From Nocardia lijiangensis NBRC 108240 (GTDB lineage: Bacteria; Actinomycetota; Actinomycetes; Mycobacteriales; Mycobacteriaceae), in NCBI RefSeq assembly GCF_001613045.1, contig NZ_BDBP01000069.1, positions 1 to 59,105 of the forward strand: a DNA stretch of 59,105 bases, in the 5' to 3' direction. A program made the position numbers and the translations under genes. Each line of letters opens with the position of its first letter. Position 1 is the first letter of the stretch. Of the stretch, positions 16,125-23,489 are shown piece by piece. The notes below the pieces were generated by a model. The model was not told the DNA's origin and did no database searches. It was given only the letters and a program-made list of their open reading frames with translations.

Positions 16125-16199
16125 TGTCCGATGGTAGTTCCGGGAACGCCGCCGCCTCGGTATTTTCATCGGACCGCCGGTCGCGGGAGAATCCGAGGC

Positions 16200-16706
16200 A
16201 TGGTCTCCCTCGAGTTCGTACGCGGCGACATCACCGAGCAGGCGGTCGACGCGGTGGTGAACGCGGCCAATTCCTCGTTGCTCGGCGGTGGGGGAGTCGA
16301 CGGCGCCATCCATCGCAAAGGCGGGCCCGAGATCCTCGCCGAATGCCGCGACCTGCGCGCTTCCCACTACGGCAAGGGCCTGCCCACCGGAAAGGCGGTG
16401 GCCACCACAGCCGGCAGGCTGCCCGCGCGCTGGGTGGTGCACACCGTCGGCCCCGTCTGGTCGGCCACCGAGGACCGCTCCGAGCTGCTGGCCTCCTGCT
16501 ATCGCGAATCCCTCCGGGTCGCGGATGAACTCGGCGCGGACACCGTCGCCTTCCCGGCCATCTCCACCGGCATCTACGGCTGGCCGATCGAGGACGGCGC
16601 GCGCATCGCGGTCGAGACCGTCCGCGCGACCGACACCGCAGTCCGGACCGTGCGCTTCGTGCTCTTCGACCAACGGGCGTACGCGGCGTTCGCCGAACGC
16701 GCATAG
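16200..16706 (+). CDS. Macro-domain O-acetyl-ADP-ribose deacetylase
   Basis: This single macro domain of 168 residues shows the MacroD signature: VRGDITEQAVDAVVNAANSSLLGGGGVDGAIH in split form, with the ADP-ribose-binding loop NAANSS-LLGGGGVDG, and later FPAISTGIYGWP. Such enzymes remove acetyl or ADP-ribose groups (O-acetyl-ADP-ribose, mono-ADP-ribosyl-glutamate). The ATG at 16200 is chosen over the open frame upstream. The stop codon TAG is the first base triplet of a repeat element (16704-16766). Confidence 0.88.
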   Translation: MVSLEFVRGDITEQAVDAVVNAANSSLLGGGGVDGAIHRKGGPEILAECRDLRASHYGKGLPTGKAVATTAGRLPARWVVHTVGPVWSATEDRSELLASCYRESLRVADELGADTVAFPAISTGIYGWPIEDGARIAVETVRATDTAVRTVRFVLFDQRAYAAFAERA

Positions 16707-16823
16707 GCGTACCTCCGCCTTCGCTCCGGCCGTGCGCAGGCTGAGGACGGAGTCCCTCCGGCTGCGTCGATCAGGCGTATCTCCGCCTGCGCTCCGGCCG
16801 CTGGCGTCCTCCATCCGGCGGCG
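16704..16823. repeat. Two copies of a dispersed intergenic repeat
   Basis: Copy A (16704-16766) starts at the macro gene's stop with TAGGCGTACCTCCGCC and runs to GGCTGCG. Copy B (16772-16823) is a shorter variant, AGGCGTATCTCCGCC to GGCGGCG. A third copy lies at 30985-31048. Each copy has partly complementary ends (CTCCGCC with GGCGGA-like blocks). Confidence 0.7.
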
Positions 16824-16875
16824 TTCCAGCGGGGCGCGGACCGTGTCGCTGGTGACCCGGCCCGCCGGTCTCCGT

Positions 16876-16898
16876 TAGACTCTCGAACAGTTGTTCGT
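16876..16898 (+). promoter_or_regulatory. ruvC promoter with LexA (SOS) box
   Basis: TCGAAC-AGTT-GTTCGT (16883-16898) matches the actinobacterial LexA box TCGAAC-N4-GTTCGA except for the final base. It lies directly downstream of the -10 hexamer TAGACT (16876-16881), so LexA would cover the transcription start. ruvCAB should therefore be induced by DNA damage. Confidence 0.85.
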
Positions 16899-16917
16899 GT
16901 CTGTGAGAGGGGAATTC

Positions 16918-17487
16918 GTGCGGGTGATGGGCGTCGACCCCGGGCTCACCCGGTGCGGCCTCAGCATCGTGGAGGGTGGTCTCGGCCGCAAAGTCACCGC
17001 ACTCGCCGTCGATGTGGTGCGCACCCCCGCGGACATGGATCTGGCGCAGCGGCTGATGCGCGTCGCCGACGCCGCCGAGCAGTGGATGGACACCCACCGG
17101 CCGGGGGCGGTCGCGATCGAGCGGGTGTTCGCCCAGCACAATGTGCGCACCGCGATGGGCACCGCCCAGGCGGGCGGCGTGATCGCGCTGGCCGCGGCGC
17201 GGCGCGGGATCCCGGTGGCCTTCCACACGCCCAGCGAGGTGAAGGCCGCGGTCACCGGCAACGGCACCGCGGACAAGGCGCAGGTGACCGCGATGGTCAC
17301 CCGCATCCTCGGGTTGCGGGTCGCGCCCAAACCGGCGGACGCGGCGGATGCGCTGGCGTTGGCGATCTGTCATTGTTGGCGGGCGCCGCTGCTGGAGCGG
17401 ATGGCCGCGGCCGAGGCCAAGGCGGCCGAGGCGCGGCGGCGCTACACCGAACGACTGGCGGAACAACGGAAGGCGGTGCGCGGGTGA
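16918..17487 (+). CDS. ruvC: Crossover junction endodeoxyribonuclease RuvC
   Basis: This Holliday-junction resolvase of 189 residues starts with MRVMGVDPGLTRCG, where the Asp is the first catalytic acid. It continues with AIERVF, an acidic site, and ADAADALALAICH near the end with the last catalytic acids. The GTG at 16918 is chosen by the family start and the ribosome site GAGAGGGG; the open frame begins at 16891. It is the first gene of ruvCAB, and its stop overlaps ruvA. Confidence 0.96.
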   Translation: MRVMGVDPGLTRCGLSIVEGGLGRKVTALAVDVVRTPADMDLAQRLMRVADAAEQWMDTHRPGAVAIERVFAQHNVRTAMGTAQAGGVIALAAARRGIPVAFHTPSEVKAAVTGNGTADKAQVTAMVTRILGLRVAPKPADAADALALAICHCWRAPLLERMAAAEAKAAEARRRYTERLAEQRKAVRG

Positions 17488-18089
17488 TCGCGTCGGTACG
17501 CGGCGAGGTGCTGGAGATCGCGCTCGATCACGCGGTCCTCGAGGCGGCGGGTGTCGGCTACCGGCTCAACGCGACCCCCTCGACGCTGGCCGCGCTGACC
17601 CGCGGCGAGGAAACCCGCCTCTACACGGCGATGATCGTGCGCGAGGACTCGATGACGCTGTTCGGCTTCGCCGACACCGAGGCGCGCGACCTGTTCGGTC
17701 TGCTGCAGACGGTTTCCGGCGTCGGTCCGCGCCTGGCCATGGCCGTGCTCGCCGTGCTCGAGCCCGAGGCGCTGCGCAAGGCGCTGGCCGAGAGCGATGT
17801 CGCGGCGCTGACCAGGGTGCCCGGCATCGGCAAGCGCGGCGCCGAGCGCATGGTGGTGGAACTGCGCGACAAGGTGAATCTCGTTCCGGTGCAGGCGGGC
17901 CCGCCGGGCAGCGCGCCCGCACCCGTCCTCACCCCCGTGCGCGAGCAGGTCGTCGAGGCGCTGACCGGGCTGGGTTTCCCGGCCAAGCAGGCCGAGCAGG
18001 CGGTGGACACCGTGCTGGCCGACCAGCCCGCCGCCGACACCTCGACCGCGCTGCGCGCCGCACTGTCGCTGCTCGGCAAGAACCGATAG
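17484..18089 (+). CDS. ruvA: Holliday junction DNA helicase subunit RuvA
   Basis: This junction-binding subunit (201 residues) has three domains: an OB fold (1-65), two helix-hairpin-helix motifs (TVSGVGPRLAMAVL and VPGIGKRGAERM) and a C-terminal domain (about 150-201) that contacts RuvB. The GTG at 17484 overlaps the ruvC stop (GTGA), so translation is coupled. RuvA loads the RuvB motor for branch migration. Confidence 0.96.
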   Translation: MIASVRGEVLEIALDHAVLEAAGVGYRLNATPSTLAALTRGEETRLYTAMIVREDSMTLFGFADTEARDLFGLLQTVSGVGPRLAMAVLAVLEPEALRKALAESDVAALTRVPGIGKRGAERMVVELRDKVNLVPVQAGPPGSAPAPVLTPVREQVVEALTGLGFPAKQAEQAVDTVLADQPAADTSTALRAALSLLGKNR

Positions 18090-18095
18090 GCCGCG

Positions 18096-19181
18096 ATGGA
18101 CTACGACGAAACCGGTGCGGCCGAATCCCCGGTCAGCGCAAGCTATTTGACGTCCGACGGGGAGATCGAGGCGAGCCTGCGCCCGAAATCGCTCGACGAC
18201 TTCATCGGCCAGCCCCGGGTCCGCGAACAGCTCACCCTGGTGCTGCGCGGCGCCAAGCAGCGCGGCGGCACCCCCGACCACGTGCTGCTGTCGGGCCCGC
18301 CGGGTCTCGGCAAGACCAGCATGGCGATGATCATCGCCGCCGAACTCGGTACCGCGCTGCGCATCACCTCCGGCCCGGCGCTGGAGCGGGCCGGCGACCT
18401 GGCCGCCATGCTCAGCAATCTGGTCGAGGGCGACGTGCTGTTCATCGACGAGATCCACCGCATCGCCCGCCCCGCGGAGGAAATGCTCTACCTGGCCATG
18501 GAGGACTTCCGCGTCGACGTGGTGGTCGGCAAGGGGCCCGGCGCGACGTCGATCCCGCTCGACATCGCCCCTTTCACGCTGGTCGGGGCCACCACCCGGT
18601 CCGGCGCGCTGACCGGTCCGCTGCGCGACCGCTTCGGCTTCACCGGCCACATGGACTTCTACGAGCCCGACGAGTTGCTGCTGATCCTGCTGCGCTCGGC
18701 TCAGATCCTCGGCGTAGCCATCGAGACCGACGCAGCGGCGGAGATCGCGGGCCGCTCCCGCGGGACGCCCCGCATCGCGAACCGTTTGCTGCGCCGCGTC
18801 CGCGACTACGCCGAAGTGCGTGCCGACGGGCTGATCACCCGTCCTATCGCGCAGGCCGCGCTCGAGGTCTACGACGTGGATTCGCTCGGCCTCGACCGCC
18901 TGGACCGCGCGGTCCTCGGCGCGCTGGTCCGCAGCTTCAACGGCGGCCCGGTGGGCGTCTCGACCCTCGCGGTCGCGGTGGGGGAGGAGGCCGCCACCGT
19001 CGAGGAGGTCTGCGAACCGTTCCTGGTGCGCGCGGGCATGGTGGCGCGCACGCCGCGCGGGCGCGTGGCGACGGCCGCGGCCTGGGAGCACCTCGGTCTG
19101 GTGCCGCCGCCCGACCTGGTGTTCGGCTCGATCGAAGTCCGTGGCCGGGAACCACATCCGACCCTGGATCTGTTCGACTGA
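18096..19181 (+). CDS. ruvB: Holliday junction DNA helicase RuvB
   Basis: This AAA+ branch-migration motor has 361 residues. Walker A is GPPGLGKTS, Walker B is LFIDEIH, sensor 1 is VGATTRSG, sensor 2 lies in RGTPRIANRLLRR, and a C-terminal winged helix follows (NGGPVGVSTLA). It starts six bases after the ruvA stop. It completes the SOS-controlled ruvCAB operon. Confidence 0.97.
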   Translation: MDYDETGAAESPVSASYLTSDGEIEASLRPKSLDDFIGQPRVREQLTLVLRGAKQRGGTPDHVLLSGPPGLGKTSMAMIIAAELGTALRITSGPALERAGDLAAMLSNLVEGDVLFIDEIHRIARPAEEMLYLAMEDFRVDVVVGKGPGATSIPLDIAPFTLVGATTRSGALTGPLRDRFGFTGHMDFYEPDELLLILLRSAQILGVAIETDAAAEIAGRSRGTPRIANRLLRRVRDYAEVRADGLITRPIAQAALEVYDVDSLGLDRLDRAVLGALVRSFNGGPVGVSTLAVAVGEEAATVEEVCEPFLVRAGMVARTPRGRVATAAAWEHLGLVPPPDLVFGSIEVRGREPHPTLDLFD

Positions 19182-19276
19182 TCGGCGCGCTCGGCATCGG
19201 CAGCCGGACCGCAGGTGTGCGCCTCGTCTCGCCGATTGCCCGGGTTGCGCGCCCGGCGCGGTCGGACCCGCACCGA

Positions 19277-19282
19277 TAGAGT
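19277..19282 (+). promoter_or_regulatory. -10 box of a leaderless gtrA-like transcript
   Basis: TAGAGT ends six bases before the ATG at 19289, with no ribosome site between. Confidence 0.6.
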
Positions 19283-19288
19283 CGGGAC

Positions 19289-19804
19289 ATGACGGTGGTT
19301 CAATCCGTGCTCGACCGCATCCCCGAGCCGTATCGCAGCAAGGCGATCGAGCATCGGGAGTTGCTCAAGTTCGCGACGGTCGGCGCCATCACGTGGTTCA
19401 TCGACACGGGTGTCGTCTATGCCACCAAACTGACGGTGCTCGGCGAGAAGCCGCTCACCGCCCGCCTGCTCGGCGTGCTGATCGCCACCATCGCGTCCTA
19501 CATCCTCAATCGCGAGTGGTCGTTCCGCACCAGGGGCGGGCGTCAGCGCCACCACGAGGCCGCGCTGTTCTTCGCGGTGAGCGCGCTCGGCATCGGGGTC
19601 ACGATGATCCCGCAGGCGATCTCGCTGTACGTGCTGGATCTGCGGGTGCCGTACGTGGGACCGGTGACCCAGGCGGTGGCCAACTTCGTCACCGGCCAGA
19701 TCCTCGGCGTGCTGCTGGCCATGGCCTTCCGCTTCTGGGCGCTGCGCCGCTTCGTCTTCCCCGACGACCTGCGCGAAGCCGAATTGCACAGCATCCAGGG
19801 CTGA
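19289..19804 (+). CDS. GtrA-family membrane protein
   Basis: This 171-residue protein has four predicted transmembrane helices (about 27-47, 56-74, 93-115 and 128-150) and the family features LLKFATVGAITWFIDTG and ASYILNREWSFR. GtrA proteins help move undecaprenyl-linked sugars or otherwise assist cell-surface polysaccharide synthesis; in mycobacteria a relative supports arabinogalactan assembly. No glycosyltransferase partner is adjacent, so the substrate cannot be told. It has its own leaderless promoter after ruvB. Confidence 0.85.
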   Translation: MTVVQSVLDRIPEPYRSKAIEHRELLKFATVGAITWFIDTGVVYATKLTVLGEKPLTARLLGVLIATIASYILNREWSFRTRGGRQRHHEAALFFAVSALGIGVTMIPQAISLYVLDLRVPYVGPVTQAVANFVTGQILGVLLAMAFRFWALRRFVFPDDLREAELHSIQG

Positions 19805-19838
19805 TTCGGCCCCGGTGTGCATCGATGTCCGGCGCGCG

Positions 19839-20414
19839 TCAGTGGTGCGCGTGCTCGAGCGCGGTGACCACCAGATCGAGGAAGGCGTCGACCTCGTCGC
19901 GCTGATACCCGCGGGTGCCGAGGCGCGCTTCGGTGAAGCGGACCGCGCGTACGTCGCCGACCGTGAGGCTGCCCGGCCCGCCGTGCGCGAGGGTGGCCGC
20001 CACCAGGTCGAGGAAGGCGTCCACCTCTTCCTCGTGGTAGCCGCGGCGGCCGACGGAGGACTGAGTGAACCGCATCCGGTGCACGTCGTCGGGGGTGAGC
20101 AGGGGAGCGGGGCCGGGGCCGTTGCCGCCCGCGGGCAGCGGACGCGTGCCGTTCTGGCGGTGTTCGAGTTCCGCGCGCACCCGGTCCAGGAATTCGTCCA
20201 CCTGATCGGCCTGGTAGCCGCGGCCGCCGAAGCGTGGCGCGCCGAAGACGACGTGGCGGATGTCGTCGGCGGTGAGCGCGCCCTGACCGTCGAGGGTGGC
20301 GGCGACCAATTCCATGAACGCGTCGACCTCGCCCGCGTGATAGCCGCGATGGCCGACCGTGGGCATGGCGAAATGGATGCGGCTCACGTCCTCGGGCGTC
20401 ATCATCCGCGACAT
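19839..20414 (-). CDS. Protein with four tandem DivIVA-type domains
   Basis: This 191-residue protein is made almost only of four repeats of the DivIVA N-terminal domain (about residues 4-42, 46-86, 104-142 and 148-187). Each has the pattern D-x-x-x-x-x-F-x(5,8)-G-x-RGY-x3-EVDAFLD-x-V. DivIVA/Wag31 proteins bind curved membrane with this domain and multimerise with a coiled coil; here the coiled coil is missing and the binding head is repeated. A Gly/Pro-rich linker separates repeats two and three. The ATG at 20414 gives the first repeat its full length; the open frame extends to 20540. A role at poles or septa is inferred. Confidence 0.85.
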   Translation of the reverse strand: MSRMMTPEDVSRIHFAMPTVGHRGYHAGEVDAFMELVAATLDGQGALTADDIRHVVFGAPRFGGRGYQADQVDEFLDRVRAELEHRQNGTRPLPAGGNGPGPAPLLTPDDVHRMRFTQSSVGRRGYHEEEVDAFLDLVAATLAHGGPGSLTVGDVRAVRFTEARLGTRGYQRDEVDAFLDLVVTALEHAHH

Positions 20415-20574
20415 TGTGTCAGGATCGCCGCCCACATCCGGGCGAATACCGGTATTTCGAACTGCGCGGTCTCGTCCGAACCCGTCTCTTCCAAACACGA
20501 ACGCCCCCATGCGAACCACTGCGGTCTTGTGCACCCACACTGTAGTCGCCGGGGGCGGTTCGCACGGGCGGTCG

Positions 20575-21225
20575 TCAGTCCTTGCGCACGCCGTCGATGA
20601 GCAGCCGCCGGATCGCCTGGTTCAACCCCTGGATGGCCGCCTCGTCCGGGTCGCGCATGCCGTGGATGACGCCGGCGAGCAGCATGCCCGTCACCGCGCG
20701 TGCGGTGTTGGCGGTGTCCAGATCGGTGCGCAGGTAACCCATTTCGACGCCGTGCTCCAGATAGCCCGCGGTCAGTGCGTCGGCCGTGTCGAGCAGCCCG
20801 TAGAGCCGGGCGGTGAGCTCGTCATCGATGCCGGTGGCGTGGAACAGCAGCAGCTGCGGGATGCGCCGCTCCTCGATGAGGATGTGCGACAGCGCCGTGC
20901 CGATCCGCTCCAGCTGGGCGCGGTACTCGTCCAGCGAGGCCGCCGCGTCCGGGGCGTTCTGGGTGCCGAGCGCGTCGACGATGCGGGCGGACAGGTCGTC
21001 GATGACGTGGTCGATGATGTCGCGCTTGTTGGCGAAGTATCGGTAGAAGGTGCCGTGGCCGATACCGAGCTGGCTGGCGATGTCGGCGATGCCGGTGGCG
21101 TGATAGCCCTTCTCGGCGAAGCAGACGAACGCCGTGTCGATGATCTCCTGCCGCAATTCGGCCTTGCGTCGCTGCAGCGCGTTTCCGGCCGCCGACCGGG
21201 GCGCACGGGTGGATGGCTTCGTCAC
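20575..21225 (-). CDS. TetR-family regulator
   Basis: This 216-residue repressor has its helix-turn-helix at about residues 30-75 (EIIDTAFVCFAEKGYHATG ... GTFYRYFANKRDI). The ligand-binding C-terminal half contains LLLFHATGIDDEL. It is divergent from a flavin monooxygenase gene, with a palindromic operator between them, the arrangement of EthR/EthA-type pairs. The GTG at 21225 is chosen because TATCAT lies seven bases upstream as a leaderless -10; starting at 21267 would put the operator inside the gene. It probably represses itself and the monooxygenase. Confidence 0.88.
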   Translation of the reverse strand: MTKPSTRAPRSAAGNALQRRKAELRQEIIDTAFVCFAEKGYHATGIADIASQLGIGHGTFYRYFANKRDIIDHVIDDLSARIVDALGTQNAPDAAASLDEYRAQLERIGTALSHILIEERRIPQLLLFHATGIDDELTARLYGLLDTADALTAGYLEHGVEMGYLRTDLDTANTARAVTGMLLAGVIHGMRDPDEAAIQGLNQAIRRLLIDGVRKD

Positions 21226-21232
21226 CCTGGCA

Positions 21233-21238
21233 ATGATA
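21233..21238 (-). promoter_or_regulatory. -10 box of the leaderless TetR gene
   Basis: On the minus strand TATCAT ends seven bases before the GTG at 21225. Its -35 region falls inside the palindrome at 21251-21272, which fits autorepression. Confidence 0.55.
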
Positions 21239-21250
21239 CTGTCGTCACAA

Positions 21251-21272
21251 ACGGAATGATGTGTCATTCCGT
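21251..21272. promoter_or_regulatory. TetR operator palindrome
   Basis: ACGGAATGA-TGTG-TCATTCCGT is a perfect inverted repeat with nine-base arms. It lies in the middle of the gap between the TetR gene and the monooxygenase gene, 32 bases before the latter's GTG. Confidence 0.8.
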
Positions 21273-21303
21273 GACAACTGATTCACATTTCTGGAGGTTC
21301 GAC

Positions 21304-22794
21304 GTGGCGCCTCAATTCGACGCTGTCGTGGTCGGTGCGGGATTCGGTGGCATGGGGGCGGGTATCGAGCTCGACCGGCTCGGCCTGAGCAACTACGTGA
21401 TCCTGGAGCGCGAGAGCGATCTCGGCGGCACCTGGCACGTCAATCGCTACCCCGGCCTCGCGGTCGACATCGCCTCGGTGACCTACTCGTACTCCTTCGA
21501 GCCCAATCCCTACTGGTCGCGGCTGTTCGCCCCCGGCAAGGAGCTCAAGAAGTACGCCGAGCACGTCGCCGACAAGTACGGCCTGCGCCGCAGGATGCGC
21601 TTCGGAACCGTGGTGGACGGCGCGCGCTGGGACGAGGAGCAGCAACATTGGGTGGTCTCGATCGCGGGCGGTGAGACCGTCACGGGCCGCTACCTGCTCA
21701 CCGCGACGGGCTTCCTCTCCCAGCCCTACACGCCGCCGTTCCCCGGCATCGAGACCTTCGCGGGCAAGATCATCCACACCACCGCGTGGGAGGACGACTT
21801 CGATCTGACCGGTCGCCGCGCCGCGATCATCGGAACGGGCGCCACCGCCGTGCAGCTGGTGCCCGAGGTGGCCAAGAAGGCCGCCGCGCTCACCGTCTTC
21901 CAGCGCACCCCGATCTGGGTCGTGCCCAAGGTCGACGCGCCGATCCCGGCGCCGGTGCAGAAGCTGTTCGCCAAGGCGCCCGTCACCCAGAAGGCCGCGC
22001 GCATGGTCAACACCTCTTTGCTCGAGGCGCTGATGGTGGTCGGCGTGCTGCACTTCAAGCAGGCCAAGGCGATGAACAAGGGAGCGGGCCTGCTCGCCAA
22101 GGCGCACCTGCGCGCGCAGGTGCGCGACAAGCGGACCCGCGAGCAGCTCACCCCGCACTACGACTTCGGCTGCAAGCGTCCCACCTTCTCCAACCACTAC
22201 TTCAAGACCTTCAACCAGCCGCACGTGCGGCTGGAGACGAACTCGATCGACCACGTCGAGGCCGACGGCATCGTCACCGCCGACGGGCACAAGACCGAGA
22301 TCGACACGCTGATCCTGGCCACCGGCTTCAACCTCTGGGACGTGAACTTCCCGGCCGTCGAGATCATCGGCCGCGACGGGGCGAACCTCGGAAAGTTCTG
22401 GCGCGACAACCGTTTCCAGGCCTACGAGGGCATCACGGTGCCGAAGTTCCCGAACTTCCTGAGCCTCAACAGCCCGTACTCCTACAGCGGTCTGTCCTAC
22501 TTCACCACCATCGAGGCCCAGATGAAGCACATGGGCAGGCTGCTCGGCGAGCTGTTCCGGCGCGGCGAGACCACCTTCGAGGTGACCGAGGCGGCCAACG
22601 CCCGCTTCCTGGACACCGTCACCGACAAGCTCGGCTCCTCGGTGTTCTACGGCGGCGACTGCGCCAGCGCCCGCAGCTACTACTTCAACCAGCACGGCGA
22701 GGCCGCGCTGCTGCGCCCGAACAGCACCGTCAGCACGCACCGCCAGGCGGTGAGCTTCCCGCTCGACGACTACGTCTACGGCGTGTCGGCCTGA
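21304..22794 (+). CDS. Flavin-containing (Baeyer-Villiger type) monooxygenase
   Basis: This 496-residue FAD/NADPH monooxygenase starts with the FAD-binding fold GAGFGGMGAG. It has the second motif LERESDLGGTWHVNRYPG, the NADP-binding GTGATAVQL near residue 177 and ILATGF near residue 340. The closest remembered relatives are mycobacterial EthA/MymA-type enzymes, which oxidise ketones, thioethers and thioamides. The GTG at 21304 is preceded by GGAGG (21293-21297). It is controlled by the divergent TetR gene through the palindrome between them. The natural substrate is unknown. Confidence 0.9.
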   Translation: MAPQFDAVVVGAGFGGMGAGIELDRLGLSNYVILERESDLGGTWHVNRYPGLAVDIASVTYSYSFEPNPYWSRLFAPGKELKKYAEHVADKYGLRRRMRFGTVVDGARWDEEQQHWVVSIAGGETVTGRYLLTATGFLSQPYTPPFPGIETFAGKIIHTTAWEDDFDLTGRRAAIIGTGATAVQLVPEVAKKAAALTVFQRTPIWVVPKVDAPIPAPVQKLFAKAPVTQKAARMVNTSLLEALMVVGVLHFKQAKAMNKGAGLLAKAHLRAQVRDKRTREQLTPHYDFGCKRPTFSNHYFKTFNQPHVRLETNSIDHVEADGIVTADGHKTEIDTLILATGFNLWDVNFPAVEIIGRDGANLGKFWRDNRFQAYEGITVPKFPNFLSLNSPYSYSGLSYFTTIEAQMKHMGRLLGELFRRGETTFEVTEAANARFLDTVTDKLGSSVFYGGDCASARSYYFNQHGEAALLRPNSTVSTHRQAVSFPLDDYVYGVSA

Positions 22795-22805
22795 TCCGCT
22801 CCATC

Positions 22806-22847
22806 GCCCCGCGACCGGGAAATGCCTGGTCGCGGGGCTTTTCTTTG
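22806..22847 (+). terminator. Rho-independent terminator after the monooxygenase
   Basis: GCCCCGCGACC (22806-22816) pairs with GGTCGCGGGGC (22828-22838), followed by TTTTCTTT. The remaining 190 bases before yajC show no gene. Confidence 0.9.
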
Positions 22848-23035
22848 CCTTTATGGCACGGTTGACCGGCGGAAAAGACCGCCGAAGCGGACATGCGCGG
22901 GCGTGTCGCGCGCCGCTCGGAACGGGAGGCGTGGCGCACGTCAAGGGTGTGCCGGTGTGGCAGTGCCGACAACAGCTGGCAGACTGTGGTGGTACTTGTC
23001 CACTCCCACCCACAAGACAGGGACTGACTTCGACG

Positions 23036-23386
23036 ATGGAACTTCTGTTTCCGCTGCTACTGGTAGCCCTGCTCGTGCCGATGTTCCTCGGTGTCCGCCG
23101 CCAGAAGCGGGAGGCCGAGAAGGTCACGGCCATGCAGGAAAGCCTGAAGATCGGCGACGCGGTAACCACTACGTCGGGTCTGTGGGGCACTGTTGTCGAC
23201 CTCGACGACGACACGGTCGACCTGGAGATCGCCGAGGACGTCGTGACCACCTGGTTGCGCCAGGCGATCCGCGAGGTCCGCACCGTCGATGAGACGACCG
23301 CCGACGAGACCGGTACCGACGAGACCCCGGCGCCTGCCGCCGAGGAAACGCCCGAGCAGACCGAGACCCGGCTGACCAAGGACTGA
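23036..23386 (+). CDS. yajC: Preprotein translocase subunit YajC
   Basis: This small membrane protein of 116 residues has one N-terminal transmembrane helix (about residues 3-20), then RRQKREAEKVTAMQESLKIGD, the usual YajC core with a KOW-like beta fold, and a long acidic Thr/Glu/Pro tail (about 85-116). YajC associates with SecDF at the translocon. It is the first gene of the yajC-secD-secF block. Confidence 0.93.
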   Translation: MELLFPLLLVALLVPMFLGVRRQKREAEKVTAMQESLKIGDAVTTTSGLWGTVVDLDDDTVDLEIAEDVVTTWLRQAIREVRTVDETTADETGTDETPAPAAEETPEQTETRLTKD

Positions 23387-23489
23387 CGTCGGCTGCGCCA
23401 CGACCGCGCGCCGGACGCCGCGGCGTCCGGCGGCACACGCGTGTGCGCGCCTGATCCACCCTCGACTTCCCGCCTAGGAGATACGAACT

